Source of the DNA: Meandrina meandrites
Taxonomy: Eukaryota > Cnidaria > Anthozoa > Scleractinia > Meandrinidae
Direction of reading: 5' to 3'
NCBI GenBank assembly: GCA_963693305.1
Contig: OY855908.1
Location: 8,655,001 to 8,719,000 of the forward strand
DNA length: 64,000 bases
Shown: one piece after another, positions 21,391 through 34,600 of the stretch
How positions within the stretch are numbered: position 1 is the stretch's first letter
Layout: each line of letters starts with the position of its first letter
Program-made: the position numbers and the translations under genes
The notes under the pieces: model-generated
Told to the model about the DNA's origin: nothing
Databases searched by the model: none
What the model saw: only the letters and a program-made list of their open reading frames with translations

Positions 21391-24300
21391 GGCAAAAAAA
21401 AAAAACAACAAGTCATGGCTAAAACAAAATACAGAAAAACAAAATAAATCGCTGCTAAACATAGTAAACAAAATGAACTCACCGCACGGTAAACTGAGAA
21501 AATCACTCTGGCAAAACAAACTCTGCAAATTGATGATGCAGGTTTGTAAGTCATTTTAAAGCAAATTTTGTGTAAGAATTGTGGCAGTTTGTGATTTGGG
21601 AAGTGGTGCACGCTAACTTAGAATAAGCTTACAATGTTGTTTTGAACCGTCTTCTTTTCGTTGCGGTTTGGTTGCATGATACTAATTCTGTTTTATCGTA
21701 CGAGTTGCTAAATAAGTCTTACCTTAAAGAATTTTATGTAGAGAACTGATTCAATTGTCTTCATTTCTGGTAGCAAATATGCGGTAGGTAAAGCCCGGAA
21801 GGTAAAGTTTGAAGGCACTCAGCCAAACACAGGTAACTCGCAACCAAATCGGCGAAATATTTATTATTGGTTTACCCGTACAAAATTTAAACGCACTCGC
21901 TGATATCGATAAGATAAGTATCAAAAAGAGCGATTGGATAATAGATCATTTAAATATATTTTGGTGTGCAGTATCGCTGTGTAGTTTTACTCGTTTTTGT
22001 TGGCAGGATTTTTCTGTACGTGTAGTTTGTAATTTACAAATCGAAGCGTGATTTTGATCCGTGAAGCTTAATAATTTGATATTGTTTTCAAAATCTAATA
22101 ATGAACATCACAGTTAACTCGACTAGCTAAAACACAAAACAATTAGTCCAAATGAAATATTTAATAAACAATGTCTGAAAAAATGTACAAACATGAACAG
22201 GTTTGAAAGCAGCATTAAGCTTAATTGAATTGTAAACATTTACGAAAAGATGTGAAACCGACACAACTTCAAATTCGCTCATAAATGAAGCATAAACAGA
22301 TTCTCTTGCACAACAAAAAAAGACTTATGCTTAGTGTATTCATTTACGTTTGTTACCTCATGTTTGAAGAAGGCTTGTAAATTCTGCAGGGCTAAAATTT
22401 CAAACCAGCACAATAATATCGGAAGCGAACACGCCACTCGTTGTAAACTTACTCCAACACCACCGACACATAAGTTCTTACATGTTTTAAATTATCAGCG
22501 AAGATCGATCTCTCCTTTCCTTTCAGTGTAGCTGTTAGCAGTCTTTTATCCATCACTTAGAAAACTTCACCGGCTCTGAGCTCACTTTTATTTCAGCTCA
22601 ATGTCAGCTCAATTAACTTTTCAGCCTTGGTCAGCCGCAGTGCTTCAACTCTCGGTGACTTCGGACCTTCCCGTTAAGCGGTTGTCCTAAATCACTTGGC
22701 ATGAGTTTCCATGATGTTGACGAGTAAATAGAGTGAGAAATATTCACGAAGAACTATGTTTTCCAGCACGCGTTCTTCGCGTCTTTCGTTCAAATTAAAA
22801 TGCGAACAACGTACCAACTATTTTAGCGCCTTTTCATACAATCGCTTCGTTTAATTTGCGATGAAATGTCCAGATCATGAGAAAACATGAGAAAAAAACT
22901 CTGAAGTGATACGACAAGTAAGTTAACTCTCAAAAAACCAAAATTTTTTTTTTGCGTTACTCTTTGCGTGAGAAGCACTCCAAATCAAGGACAAAGACAA
23001 ACTCGTCCCCAGGCCAAATCCGTGCTGACTTGATGGGTGTACTAATTTCTATGGCTATGGATGCCCGCCCGCGGGCGCCTTCGGCTATAAGCTTCCGTGC
23101 TTCGTTGCGATTATCTTAAAATAATCCTGGTAAAAAATATGCATGTGTCTGCAGATGTTCAGGGTCTTGATATTTTAGGCTTATGAAAAGCTCAACACCC
23201 AATGTGAGAATGCAAATAAGAATGGATAGCTAGGATTAGAGTTGCAGGCATTTTGTGCGATGCTGCCGGTTTTGTGAAGCCGGATTGCATGCAAAGCGCT
23301 GTTCGCTATATGGAATCTCACTCTTCTTTGAGCTCCAAAGGAAAACATATTTCACAATACTTACAGAGAAAACTATTTCAGTATAATTTACACCAACAAA
23401 GTAAGAAAAAAGAGCCGTTTTCTGTAACCACTGGAAATAATGCTCTTAGGTAAAAACGAAGTCCAGTTGTTGACATAGAAGAGCTGCAGAAGACTAAGTC
23501 AACATTTAGGTTCCTAGAGAAGTGATGGAGAGGGGAATGGTAAGGGAAACCGAATTTGCAGTAGGTTATATCTATTCCTATTATTTCAAGGTGAGACTGC
23601 ATATGGTAGATCAAAAGGTAGGTTCAAATTGCTAGCTTATTTCATGTACATTTAGCATGGGTTATAAATACTCTTTCTTTGTGTGAAACGTGATCTCCGT
23701 TTTGTTTAAGATATGCCTGCACAAAACGTTTTTTTGTAAGACTGCCTAGTATCTAAGGGATATCATATTTTAGTTTTTGTCATAAAGAATGATATTTCAG
23801 TAAAAACACACATACATTTTCCTTCATATTGGTTCGTTCATTACTGCATGCCACCACACGACAAGGCGCTGAGCTTAGGCTCGAGTATAAATTATCTCGA
23901 GTGCTGGAGGAACGAGGTGAGGTTCAGTCCTTTGTAAATTAGCTTGATAACACTTTAAACTTTTAAGCAAAATTCGAAGCAACTACCCGTTTTGCTTTCT
24001 TTCACTTGTATATACTCGAAAACAAACGATTCATAGGTCGCTTTTATAACATAAACAACCTGCTACGTAATCAAGTAATGAGGGTAACTTTTTTAGAACA
24101 ATACATTCGTTTTGGTTTCAATTCAGTAACTATTGTTATTCAGCCATTGTGGGAGGAATTTTCGAATGGGTATTTTCTCGAACTTTCCATAAATTCTGGT
24201 ATGTTGCCTTAATTAGATAAGAAAAGGCAATATCCGAACGGAATTCCACTGTTCTGTTCCCTCATATTCGTCCGTTCCAAGGAAGTTCAAGTTTCAACGA

Positions 24301-25693
24301 AATCGGAGTCAAACTTATTTTTAAAGAGTTCGTCCCCTTGTTTTCTTCCTAAAAGAATCGAACCCCCTTTCCTTTTCGACCACCTTTTTTAATTAATAGA
24401 TCATCTTTCAAAAATACCAAATTTTTCCCTGTCAAATGACTATTATCAGAACCACTCATACCCGGCCATTTCTCGTAGTACACCGCGACCACGATTAGAA
24501 TTCAAAGTTTGAACATTTCTAGTCTTTCTTTTTAGTATTTTCAATATTCTAGGACAAAGCGTTTTAGGGATAATGCATTTGAGCCCAGGTCTTCACCCAA
24601 AATTTAAACTTCCAGTGGTCAGACCTGGATCGGGTCGCTCATACGGAAAATGGATAGCATTTCTTGTAACCGGTTCACCAACATCCTGAAATTTACATAA
24701 GGTAAATGAAATATTATCAGTGTATGTATTGTGTGAGGTGGAATTTGCATTCAGTGTAAAAGTGCAGCTCTTCTTAGCCTGTTGACGCTTCTATTAGTTC
24801 TTTCTCGGATCTTCTGACAGAGTGCAGTAAAAAGACTTCTTTATGTAAAATGTTGCATGAAGAGATTTGTATGATGAGATTTTGTATCATTTTAACAAAA
24901 AAAGTAATATCTGAAGGATGGTTTTTCAAGGCTCCTGCAACAACAACATTAACGGAGGAATTAAACCTACTGGTATCAATTATTCCAGTATTCCCACTTC
25001 GACCATCTTAATTACAACTGTAAACATTTCAGCCTAATTCCATTGAAGAGCTTTGCAAAGTATACCTTTAAATCTAATTATTCCATAATAAAGTCGTTTC
25101 TTTCGATTTAATTTTTTTTTCTCTAGTTTGAGCGTAAATTCCATAAATTCATAATTACATTATTCCAATATTCCTTGACAACAGGGGCTACTTCCTTCTA
25201 TTATTCCGTGACAAAGAAAGCAGAGCTGTCATTTGATAACTCACAGGCGAGACTGTTCGTTGTTTTATAGAGAGAAGCAAGCTTTTCTCAAAATAATCAC
25301 AACTACATAGACTTTTTTTTATTCAAAACGAAGTATAAATTTGTGAACTTCATTTTTTTTTTAATTCGGGAATGTGTCTTAAAATAAAAATTGTACCAAT
25401 TGTCAACCATTGTGTCAATTGTCTACTTTAAGCCTGTCAGCATTTTGTTTTGACGGCTTGTCATTTGTGACTTAATCATTGGTTATTGACCACAGAGTGT
25501 AAAAAAAAAAAAAAACGTCAGTGTTGGAGGGTAAGATAAGCGCTGGTTTTATGTGCAATACAGGTATATTCCCTTCGATACGTGACTTTGTTTTCTGAAA
25601 TCAAGAGCACCTTTTTAGAAACAGATAGCTTTCATCACATTTTTTTCTTAACTCCTGAAATTTCATTTCAATTATTCCAGTGTTTTGCCAACC
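21391..25693. other. Intergenic region upstream of TSR gene B, no gene recognised
   Basis: AT-rich sequence with T- and A-runs and short open frames that look like chance. One GC-rich patch near 23060-23110 (GCCCGCCCGCGGGCGCC) resembles a repeat fragment. The promoter of gene B must lie at its right end, but no motif stands out. Confidence 0.45.
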
Positions 25694-28600
25694 ATGGACG
25701 TTCAATACTGCCTCACTGGGTTGATTTTTCTTCTTCTTGCAGGTGAGAGGAATTATTATCAAATGTCATAAGTTACCCCTTGCGTTATATCAGATATATA
25801 GCAACAAACGCTGTTACAACTTTCATGCTTATAAACCACGTTAATCCAACTATAATTGATTGACATATATGTTTTTCTTTTTCGCAGTGGATGGAAATAA
25901 GCAAGGTAAAAACAAGTTCTTGTTTTTTGCTTTCTATACGTGTTTGTCATAAATGAGACTTTGTTAGACACTAACCACCTGTGATAAAGATTAAATGTTC
26001 ATCTGTCACGAGCGTGGGACAAACAAAAAAATTCTGAGTCCCCGACGGGAATCAAACCGATGGCTTCCCAGATACCGGATAGGTTCTCTAACCACTGAGC
26101 TAGGAGAGACTCTCGGCGAGCTAGGACATTTACTAGGTTCATATGTGACACGCGTTATGTAGCTGTATACCGCTAGGATCAGCAATGTCGAAAGCAACAT
26201 ATGTGTAATAAATAATGAAGATGGTAAATTTTAAGCTCCGTGGATAAATGCCGGATAAAAGATGGAATGTTCAGAGCCTCTCATAGCTCAGTGGCTAGAG
26301 TGCCCAACCGGTATCTGGGAGGCCATGGGTTCGATCCTCGTCAGGAATCGACCCCATGTACCACGCTCGTGACAAATGAACATTTCATCTTTATCATTTA
26401 TTCACCGAGCTTAAAATTTACCATCTTCATTATATGTTACTAACCACCTGTGCTTTGAAAACCCTGTTCTGTTCCACATTCACTCAAAAATTGGATCAGG
26501 ATGACACTGTAATCAACTTGATTTGAAATTTTTGAAATTTTTTAGCATAATTCTGCTCTGCTAAGAACAAAAATAGAAAACCGCCTAATCAGATGATTTA
26601 ATTTTGTATAAAGTGTTTTATTTCTGATGCTAAGAACTGAGTCCTTTTGTTTCAGATGGCGCTGTTGATGGTGGTTACTCCGACTGGAGTAAGTTTTCCG
26701 AGTGTAACGTCTCTTGTGGAGGTGGACTGAAGATTCGTAAACGCTCTTGTAATAGTCCTGCGCCTAAGAACGGAGGAACGGATTGCAGTGGCCTGGGACC
26801 AGCTATGGAAACAGAAGCATGCAACTCATTTCCGTGCCGTACGTTTAACCTGTCGTGCTGTTGTTTATGCTTTTTATCGTCTTGATCTTCTGCTCATCTA
26901 TTTGCTTTCGATAGTGTAATAATTGCAAACCTATTACATTTTTGTGTATCTCTTATTTGGTTGTAAAACGCAGAAACATTGATACAGTAGAGCCCACATT
27001 TTGAGACATGTATTCAGCCAAGGGATCTGCAGATTTTTCACTATTGAGCGTTGAGTTCTTTCCCAAAGCTTCGTCTCTTCGCAGTCGAGTAACAATACGG
27101 ATAAGCGTTTAATGAGAATACTTTTATCATTTTAGCTGTCCATGGTGGTTATTCCCAATGGTCAAATTTCACGAAGTGTAGCGTATCTTGTGGAGGAGGA
27201 TTCCAGAGCCGAACACGAGCTTGCACCAATCCCCAGCCGTGTTGTGGCGGGAAAAATTGTGACGATTTAGGACCAAGCGTGGAGACACAGAAGTGTGGGG
27301 CATGCCCTTGTGGTACTGAAATGATTCTTTTGTTTTTGAAGTCGTTTTCCGACTTTCCTTAACTTTGAAATCGAGTTAGTCGAAGAAACTAAGTCATACA
27401 TGCATTATGCTTCGAAACCACAAACTGCCGCTTTGTGTTTCCGTTTCGTCAAAAAGCCAACTCATCTTTGAACACACTGCTTTTGTAGCCTGGAAATCCA
27501 GAGGCGGCTTGTATCGCCATAGACACCAAGTCATAGGAAGTACCCAAAGCAGCAGATTTTCATGCAATGTAATGCATATGGTAACGAATACTTCTTACAT
27601 GTGGCGAAGACTGGCTAGCACGATAAATCTCGCGTACACCCATGTGTTCAGTTTTAATTTTATTTACAAGTTAATTTAGATATATAACCTAGTACTTTTA
27701 CACAAATATTCATTGACTCTAGTGACTGATGGCCATTGGAGTGAGTGGTGCCCGTTTTCGCCCTGCAGCGTCACGTGTGGTAATGGAGTGCGGCACCGTT
27801 CCAGAACCTGCACCAATCCTCCGCCACAAGGCGGCGGCCAAGACTGTCCGGGCCCGGATTCTGAGTCAAGGAATTGTACTGCCCAGCCATGCGGTAAGCA
27901 TAAAACAAACTAAAATGACTGCGCTCTTCAAAAAGCTGTTAGATCGATTCCCTTAGATATACCCTCTCATTGCGGTTCGTTGATGCCTCGGTTAGATTAA
28001 GTCTACGGCCCCAGAGAAGATGGAGGACGCACGAAAGTTGATAAGTAGAATGCTATAGTTCTTTGAATTGGATTTTTGAAAATATAATTATTATAAATGC
28101 TTTCATTGAAATCTTGAAGGTGGAGGTAAATGTTCCGAATGGTATGAGTGGTCTGACTGCAGTGTAACATGTGGAATTGGCGTACAGAAGCGTACCAGAA
28201 ACTGTGCAAGGGGGAATGTCATGGGTATTGAGATGGAGAATAAAGAATGCAGCCTAACACCCTGCCGTAAGTTTTATCTTACATTTTATATATGAATAGG
28301 TGAGACTCTTGCGGGTACCCTTTTTAAGTTTATCACCGTCATATCTATTTGTTACGAAGAATAGCATGGCGTATCGGTAAACACTACGCGTCACGCTTTT
28401 TGCAAGAATAAAAAATAGTACCCAATGGGTACATGAGTCTAATGCGTCATGGATTGTTAGTGCGGTTGAAATATGTTGAAGTAGTTTCGGTATTTACGGC
28501 ATAGAGCAAGAGGTGTAGTAGAGGTTTGGTAGTAACAGTGGTTCAGAAAAAGTCGATAATATTTGTTCTCTTAAGTATATATATATTTAAAAAGTTGACT

Positions 28601-31600
28601 AAATTTTATATTTGAAATAGGAAAAGCATGTTACTTAGTGTTTGAGTTCATCGATTCATGTTAAAAGATTAGTGCGTTGTAGACCATAGGAAGATCGTAC
28701 AGATTTAGAGGGGGTGGGGGGGGGGGGGGGGGGGGGGAATCCTGAAAAATTTGTTTGCAAAAACAAAAAAAGCCCAACTAAATTTTTTGCGGGCGTGAAA
28801 AAATTGTCTGCAGGAAGATGACACCGGAAAAAAAATGTTTTCACAGACAACGATACAGAAAAAAAAATTGTTTACCTTGGAAAAATTTTCATCCTCCAGC
28901 TTCCACAAAAAATAATGGTTCGCCCCATAGATAGACAAGATACAGCCGCTTATTCAGTATTCTAAATATCCTAAATCCCATCAAAATAAGCCAAATATAT
29001 TTTTTTCAATTCCTTTGCAATTTATGCAATACTGCTCAACAAAGATTTCAATTTCTTTAAACGTTTCGACACAGGAGAGCAAAGAAAACATTCCGTGCAG
29101 AATGTAATTTAATTAAGCGAAATATTTCACGTAACTGCAAGCAGTTGAATGAAAGAGTTTTGTTTTCATGACTGAGAACAGCTTTCAAATAGTCAATACA
29201 TGGAAATAACAATCAGATCAGAATTCAATAACTATTAAAGCGAGTTTTCATTCTGTCTTAACTACTTTTTGGCAAGTTTCAATATTTATGCAAATTTCGC
29301 GCGAATTGTAATTTGATTACACTGTCAATGACAATTTCTTTTACAAGTGCGTGTCGTGCTCGAGCTCCGTTCGACCGTTGCTTCGTTAACAACATCCTTC
29401 CTGATTGGATTACGATCACCGCACCAAGCCCGCAATGAGGCAGGCTATTGTTTAAGCACAATTACACTGAACGATTATCGATCCCGAACCATTCCCTTGG
29501 GATTGCTAACAGCTTTTTTCTACTACATAGAGTCTAATGCGCATTCGCATTAGACTCAAAGATGGTTGTCGAAACGAAACAAGTATAAAAAGGAATAAAA
29601 CCTCAGTTTCTATTTCGTTATAATCCGCTGAATATCATAGCACAACGTGTAATTCTCTCAAATGCTAGAAAGAGTCCTCGCTTGATTCCGCTTTAACGTC
29701 AACTATCACAGCAGCAGCAAGGCGGTAACAAGGTTTAACTCACCAGGTAAAACGAAGAATTAGCGGTAATCAATTAACAAATAAACAATTAACACATATC
29801 ACATATCGGTTAACAATTAACACAAATGAACCTAGTAAATTAAAATGGCCTAGCTAACCAAGAGTCTCTCGTAGCTCAGTATTTGGGTGGCCATGGGTTC
29901 GATTCCTGCCAGGGACTCATAATTTTTCTTTACCCCAGGCTCGTGACAAATAAACAATTCATCTTTAGCAAATTGAATGGTATGTTTCTAACGGTTGTTG
30001 AAAAATGTGTTCGCTTTCTGCTTTCTTCAGCGATCGATGGTAACTTTACCCAATGGACTAGTTGGTCTGATTGTAATGTAACTTGCGGAGGAGGTTCCCA
30101 GACACGGTCAAGAAACTGCATTAATCCCCCTCCACAGTACGGCGGAAAGAACTGCAGTGAACTGGGACCCGCCGATCAGACACAAGAGTGTAACCCAGAT
30201 CCGTGCCGTGAGTTTATTGTTAATGAAAGGAAATGTGCGGTTGACACCTAAAATTTTAGACTTGGTTTAGAACAGGTTTGAACTATATGCGTTGACTAAC
30301 GTTTCTGTTTTTACTCTATCAGCCATCGATGGTAACTACACGCAATGGACTGGGTGGTCTGATTGTAGTGTTACTTGTGGAGGAGGTTCCCAAACACGGT
30401 CAAGAAGTTGCACCAATCCCCCTCCACAGTACGGTGGAAAAAATTGTGACGAACTGGGACTCGCCGATCAGACACAAGAATGTAACCCAGACCCTTGTCG
30501 TGAGTATTTTTTTTATACAAGGAAATTGAAAATTGACGCGGTTGACACCTTGAATTGGAACTTGAATCACACTTTACAATTTTAGACTCGCCTTAGAACA
30601 GGTCTAACCTGTATGTATTTAACGAATGTTGACTAGCGTTTTTGTTTTTATTTTCTCAGCTATCGATGGTAACTACACGCAATGGACTGGGTGGTCTGAT
30701 TGTAGTGTTACTTGTGGAGGAGGTTCCCAAACACGGTCAAGAAGTTGTACCAACCCCTCTCCACAGTACGGCGGAAAAAACTGCGTTGAACTGGGACCAG
30801 CTGATCAGACACAGGAGTGTAGCCCAGACCCATGCCGTAAGTTTTTGTTGTTGTGATAGTTACGATTAACGGCTTAAAAGGGCATTCGAATTGAACTTTT
30901 CTCTTTCCGTCTGGTTTTTAACAAGCATTTAATATATAAATCGTTGGGGGTCATATTCGTTTTCAACTTTGACAGCGATCGATGGTAACTACACCCAATG
31001 GACCGGGTGGTCTGACTGCAGTGCGACCTGTGGAGGAGGTGCCCAAACACGATCCAGAAATTGCACCAATCCCCCTCCACAGAACGGTGGAAGAAACTGC
31101 GATGGGCTGGGAGCCGCCGATCAGACACAAGAATGTAACCCAGATCCTTGCCGTAAGTTTTCTATGGAAGGAAATTGAAAATTGATGTGGTTGACACCTG
31201 AAGTTGGAACTTGAATCACACTTTGCAATTTTAGACTTGCTATAAAACAGGTCTGAACTGTATGCATTTAAACCGATTGCTGACTAACGTTTTTGTTTTT
31301 ACTTTCTCAGCTATCGATGGTAACTACACGCAATGGACTGGGTGGTCTGATTGTAGTGTTACTTGTGGAGGAGGTTCCCAAACACGGTCAAGAAGTTGCA
31401 CCAATCCCCCTCCACAGTACGGCGGAAAGAACTGCGTTGAACTGGGACCAGCTGATCAGTCACAGGAGTGTAACCCAGACCCATGCCGTAAGTTCTTGTT
31501 TTTGTGGTAGTTCCGATTAAAGGCTTAAATGAGCATTTGAAGTAAACTTCTCTCTTTCTGTCTGGCTTTTAATAAGCGTCCAATCTATAAATCGTTGAAC

Positions 31601-34600
31601 GTAGTATTCGTTTTCAACTTTGACAGCGATCGATGGTAACTACACCCATTGGACCGGGTGGTCTGACTGCAGTGCGACCTGTGGAGGAGGTGTCCAAACA
31701 CGATCCAGAAATTGCACCAATCCCCCTCCACAAAACGGTGGAAGAAACTGCGATGAGCTGGGAGCCGCCGATCAGACACAAGAATGCAACCCAGATCCTT
31801 GCCGTAAGTTGTCTATGTAAAGAAATTGAAAATTGATGTGGTTGACACCTGAAGTTGGAACTTCAATCATACTTTACAATTTTAGACTTACTATAAAACA
31901 GGTCTGAACTGTATGCTTTAAACGGTTGTTGACTAATGTTTTTTTTTATTTTCTCAGCCATTGATGGTAACTACACGCAATGGACTGGGTGGTCTGATTG
32001 TAGTGTTACTTGTGGAGGAGGTTCCCAAACACGGTCAAGAAATTGCACCAATCCCCCTCCACAGTACGGCGGAAAAAACTGTGATGAACTGGGACCCGGC
32101 GAACAGACACAAGAATGTAACCCAGACCCTTGTCGTGAGTATTTTTTTATACAAGGAAATTGAAAATTGACGCGGTTGACACCTTGAATTGGAACTTGAA
32201 TCACACTTTCCAATGTTAGACTTGCTTTAGAACAGGTCTAAACTGTATGTATTTAAACCGATTGCTGATTAACTTTTTTGTTTTTACTTTCTCAGCTATC
32301 GATGGTAACTACACGCAATGGACTGGGTGGTCTGATTGTAGTGTTACGTGTGGAGGAGGTTCCCAAACACGGTCAAGAAGTTGCGCCAATCCCCCTCCAC
32401 AGTACGGCGGAAAAAACTGCGTTGAACTGGGACCAGCTGATCAGTCACAGGAGTGTAATCCAGACCCATGCCGTAAGTTCTTGTTGTTGTGATAGTTACG
32501 ATTAACGGCTTAAATAGGCATTTGAATTAAACTTCTCTCTTCCTGTCTGGTTTTTAATAAGCGTCTAATCTATAGATCGTTGATCGTCATATTCGTTTTC
32601 AACTTTGACAGCGATCGATGGTAACTACACCCAATGGACCGGGTGGTCTGACTGCAGTGCGACCTGTGGAGGAGGTGCCCAAACACGATCCAGAAATTGC
32701 ACCAATCCCCCTCCACAGAACGGTGGAAGAAACTGCGATGGGCTGGGAGCCGCCGATCAGACACAAGAATGTAACCCAGATCCTTGCCGTAAGTTTTCTA
32801 TGGAAGGAAATTGAAAATTGATGTGGTTGACACCTGAAGTTGGAACTTGAATCACACTTTGCAATTTTAGACTTGCTATAAAACAGGTCTGAACTGTATG
32901 CATTTAAACCGATTGCTGACTAACGTTTTTGTTTTTACTTTCTCAGCTATCGATGGTAACTACACGCAATGGACTGGGTGGTCTGATTGTAGTGTTACTT
33001 GTGGAGGAGGTTCCCAAACACGGTCAAGAAGTTGCACCAATCCCCCTCCACAGTACGGCGGAAAGAACTGCGTTGAACTGGGACCAGCTGATCAGTCACA
33101 GGAGTGTAACCCAGACCCATGCCGTAAGTTCTTGTTTTTGTGGTAGTTCCGATTAAAGGCTTAAATGAGCATTTGAAGTAAACTTCTCTCTTTCTGTCTG
33201 GCTTTTAATAAGCGTCCAATCTATAAATCGTTGAACGTAGTATTCGTTTTCAACTTTGACAGCGATCGATGGTAACTACACCCATTGGACCGGGTGGTCT
33301 GACTGCAGTGCGACCTGTGGAGGAGGTGTCCAAACACGATCCAGAAATTGCACCAATCCCCCTCCACAGAACGGTGGAAGAAACTGCGATGGGCTGGGAG
33401 CCGCCGATCAGACACAAGAATGCAACCCAGATCCTTGCCGTAAGTTGTCTATGCAAAGAAATTGAAAATTGATGTGGTTGACACCTGAAGTTGGAACTTC
33501 AATCACACTTTACAATTTTAGACTTACTATAAAACAGGTCTGAACTGTATGCATTAAACGGTTGTTGACTAATGTTTTTTTTTTTTCTCAGCCATCAATG
33601 GTAACTACACGCAGTGGACTGGGTGGTCTGATTGCAGTGTTACTTGTGGAGGAGGTTCCCAAACACGGTCAAGAAGTTGCACCAATCCCCCTCCACAGTA
33701 CGGCGGAAAAAACTGTGATGAACTGGGACCCGGCGAACAGACACAAGAATGTAACCCAGACCCTTGTCGTGAGTATTTTTTTATACAAGGAAATTGAAAA
33801 TTGACGCGGTTGACACCTAGAGTTGGAACTTGAATCACACTTTCCAATTTTAGACTTGCTATAAAACAGGTCTGAACTGGATTTTTTTTTTTTTTATTTT
33901 CTCAGCCATCGATGGTAACTACACGCAATGGACTGGATGGTCTGATTGTAGTGTTACCTGTGGAGGGGGTTCCCAAACACGGTCAAGAAGTTGCACCAAT
34001 CCCCCTCCACAGTACGGTGGAAAAAGCTGTGATGAACTGGGACCCGCCGAACAGACACAAGAATGTAACCCAGATCCTTGCCGTGAGTTGCCATTTCATC
34101 TTTGTTTCATAATTATAACAATTCACTCAGACATTTCATCAACTTTATATCGTTGGAAGTACATTAATAATTATCAGCTCAAATATGAGGTGTTATATGA
34201 TGAAGACTGCATGCCTTTATGCATACATTCGTGGATTGATGATCGGTCGGGTTTGTCTGAGGTCAAGGTTCGTTCGCCAGTTTTTCTTGAGATAACGTTT
34301 TGTAAGGTGCTGCAAGCTACAATTGCAGTTACAGGCGTGATCGCTCGAAAAGTGTTTGTTCTAAGTAAGTGTACCAGCTTAGCTAGTTGCCTTAACCTAT
34401 CATTGTTGCTTCATTATAGGTCCACCTTGCTCGATTGGCTTTGATATTGGCATTGTAATCGACGAATCAGTGAGTGTCAAAAAAAGAAACTTGAGGAAAG
34501 TGTTCGCGTTCCTTATTGACCTCGTGGATGCGTTTACGCCGAGTCCCGATAGAGATCATTTTGGTCTGGTGACGTTTAATCGACAAGCCGATACGCAATT

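Noticed and set aside
26275..26360. Functional tRNA gene
   Set aside because: The A and B boxes are present, but the acceptor stem does not pair and the sequence continues into a SINE body. The same applies to the heads at 29867, 35550 and 51150.
30642..33804. Second-frame proteins (MVTTRNGLGGLIVVLL...) and minus-strand frames (MSDRRLPAHRSFFHR...) across the TSR array
   Set aside because: Shadow frames of the type e TSP1 exons. The true frame has conserved cysteines and matching splice sites.
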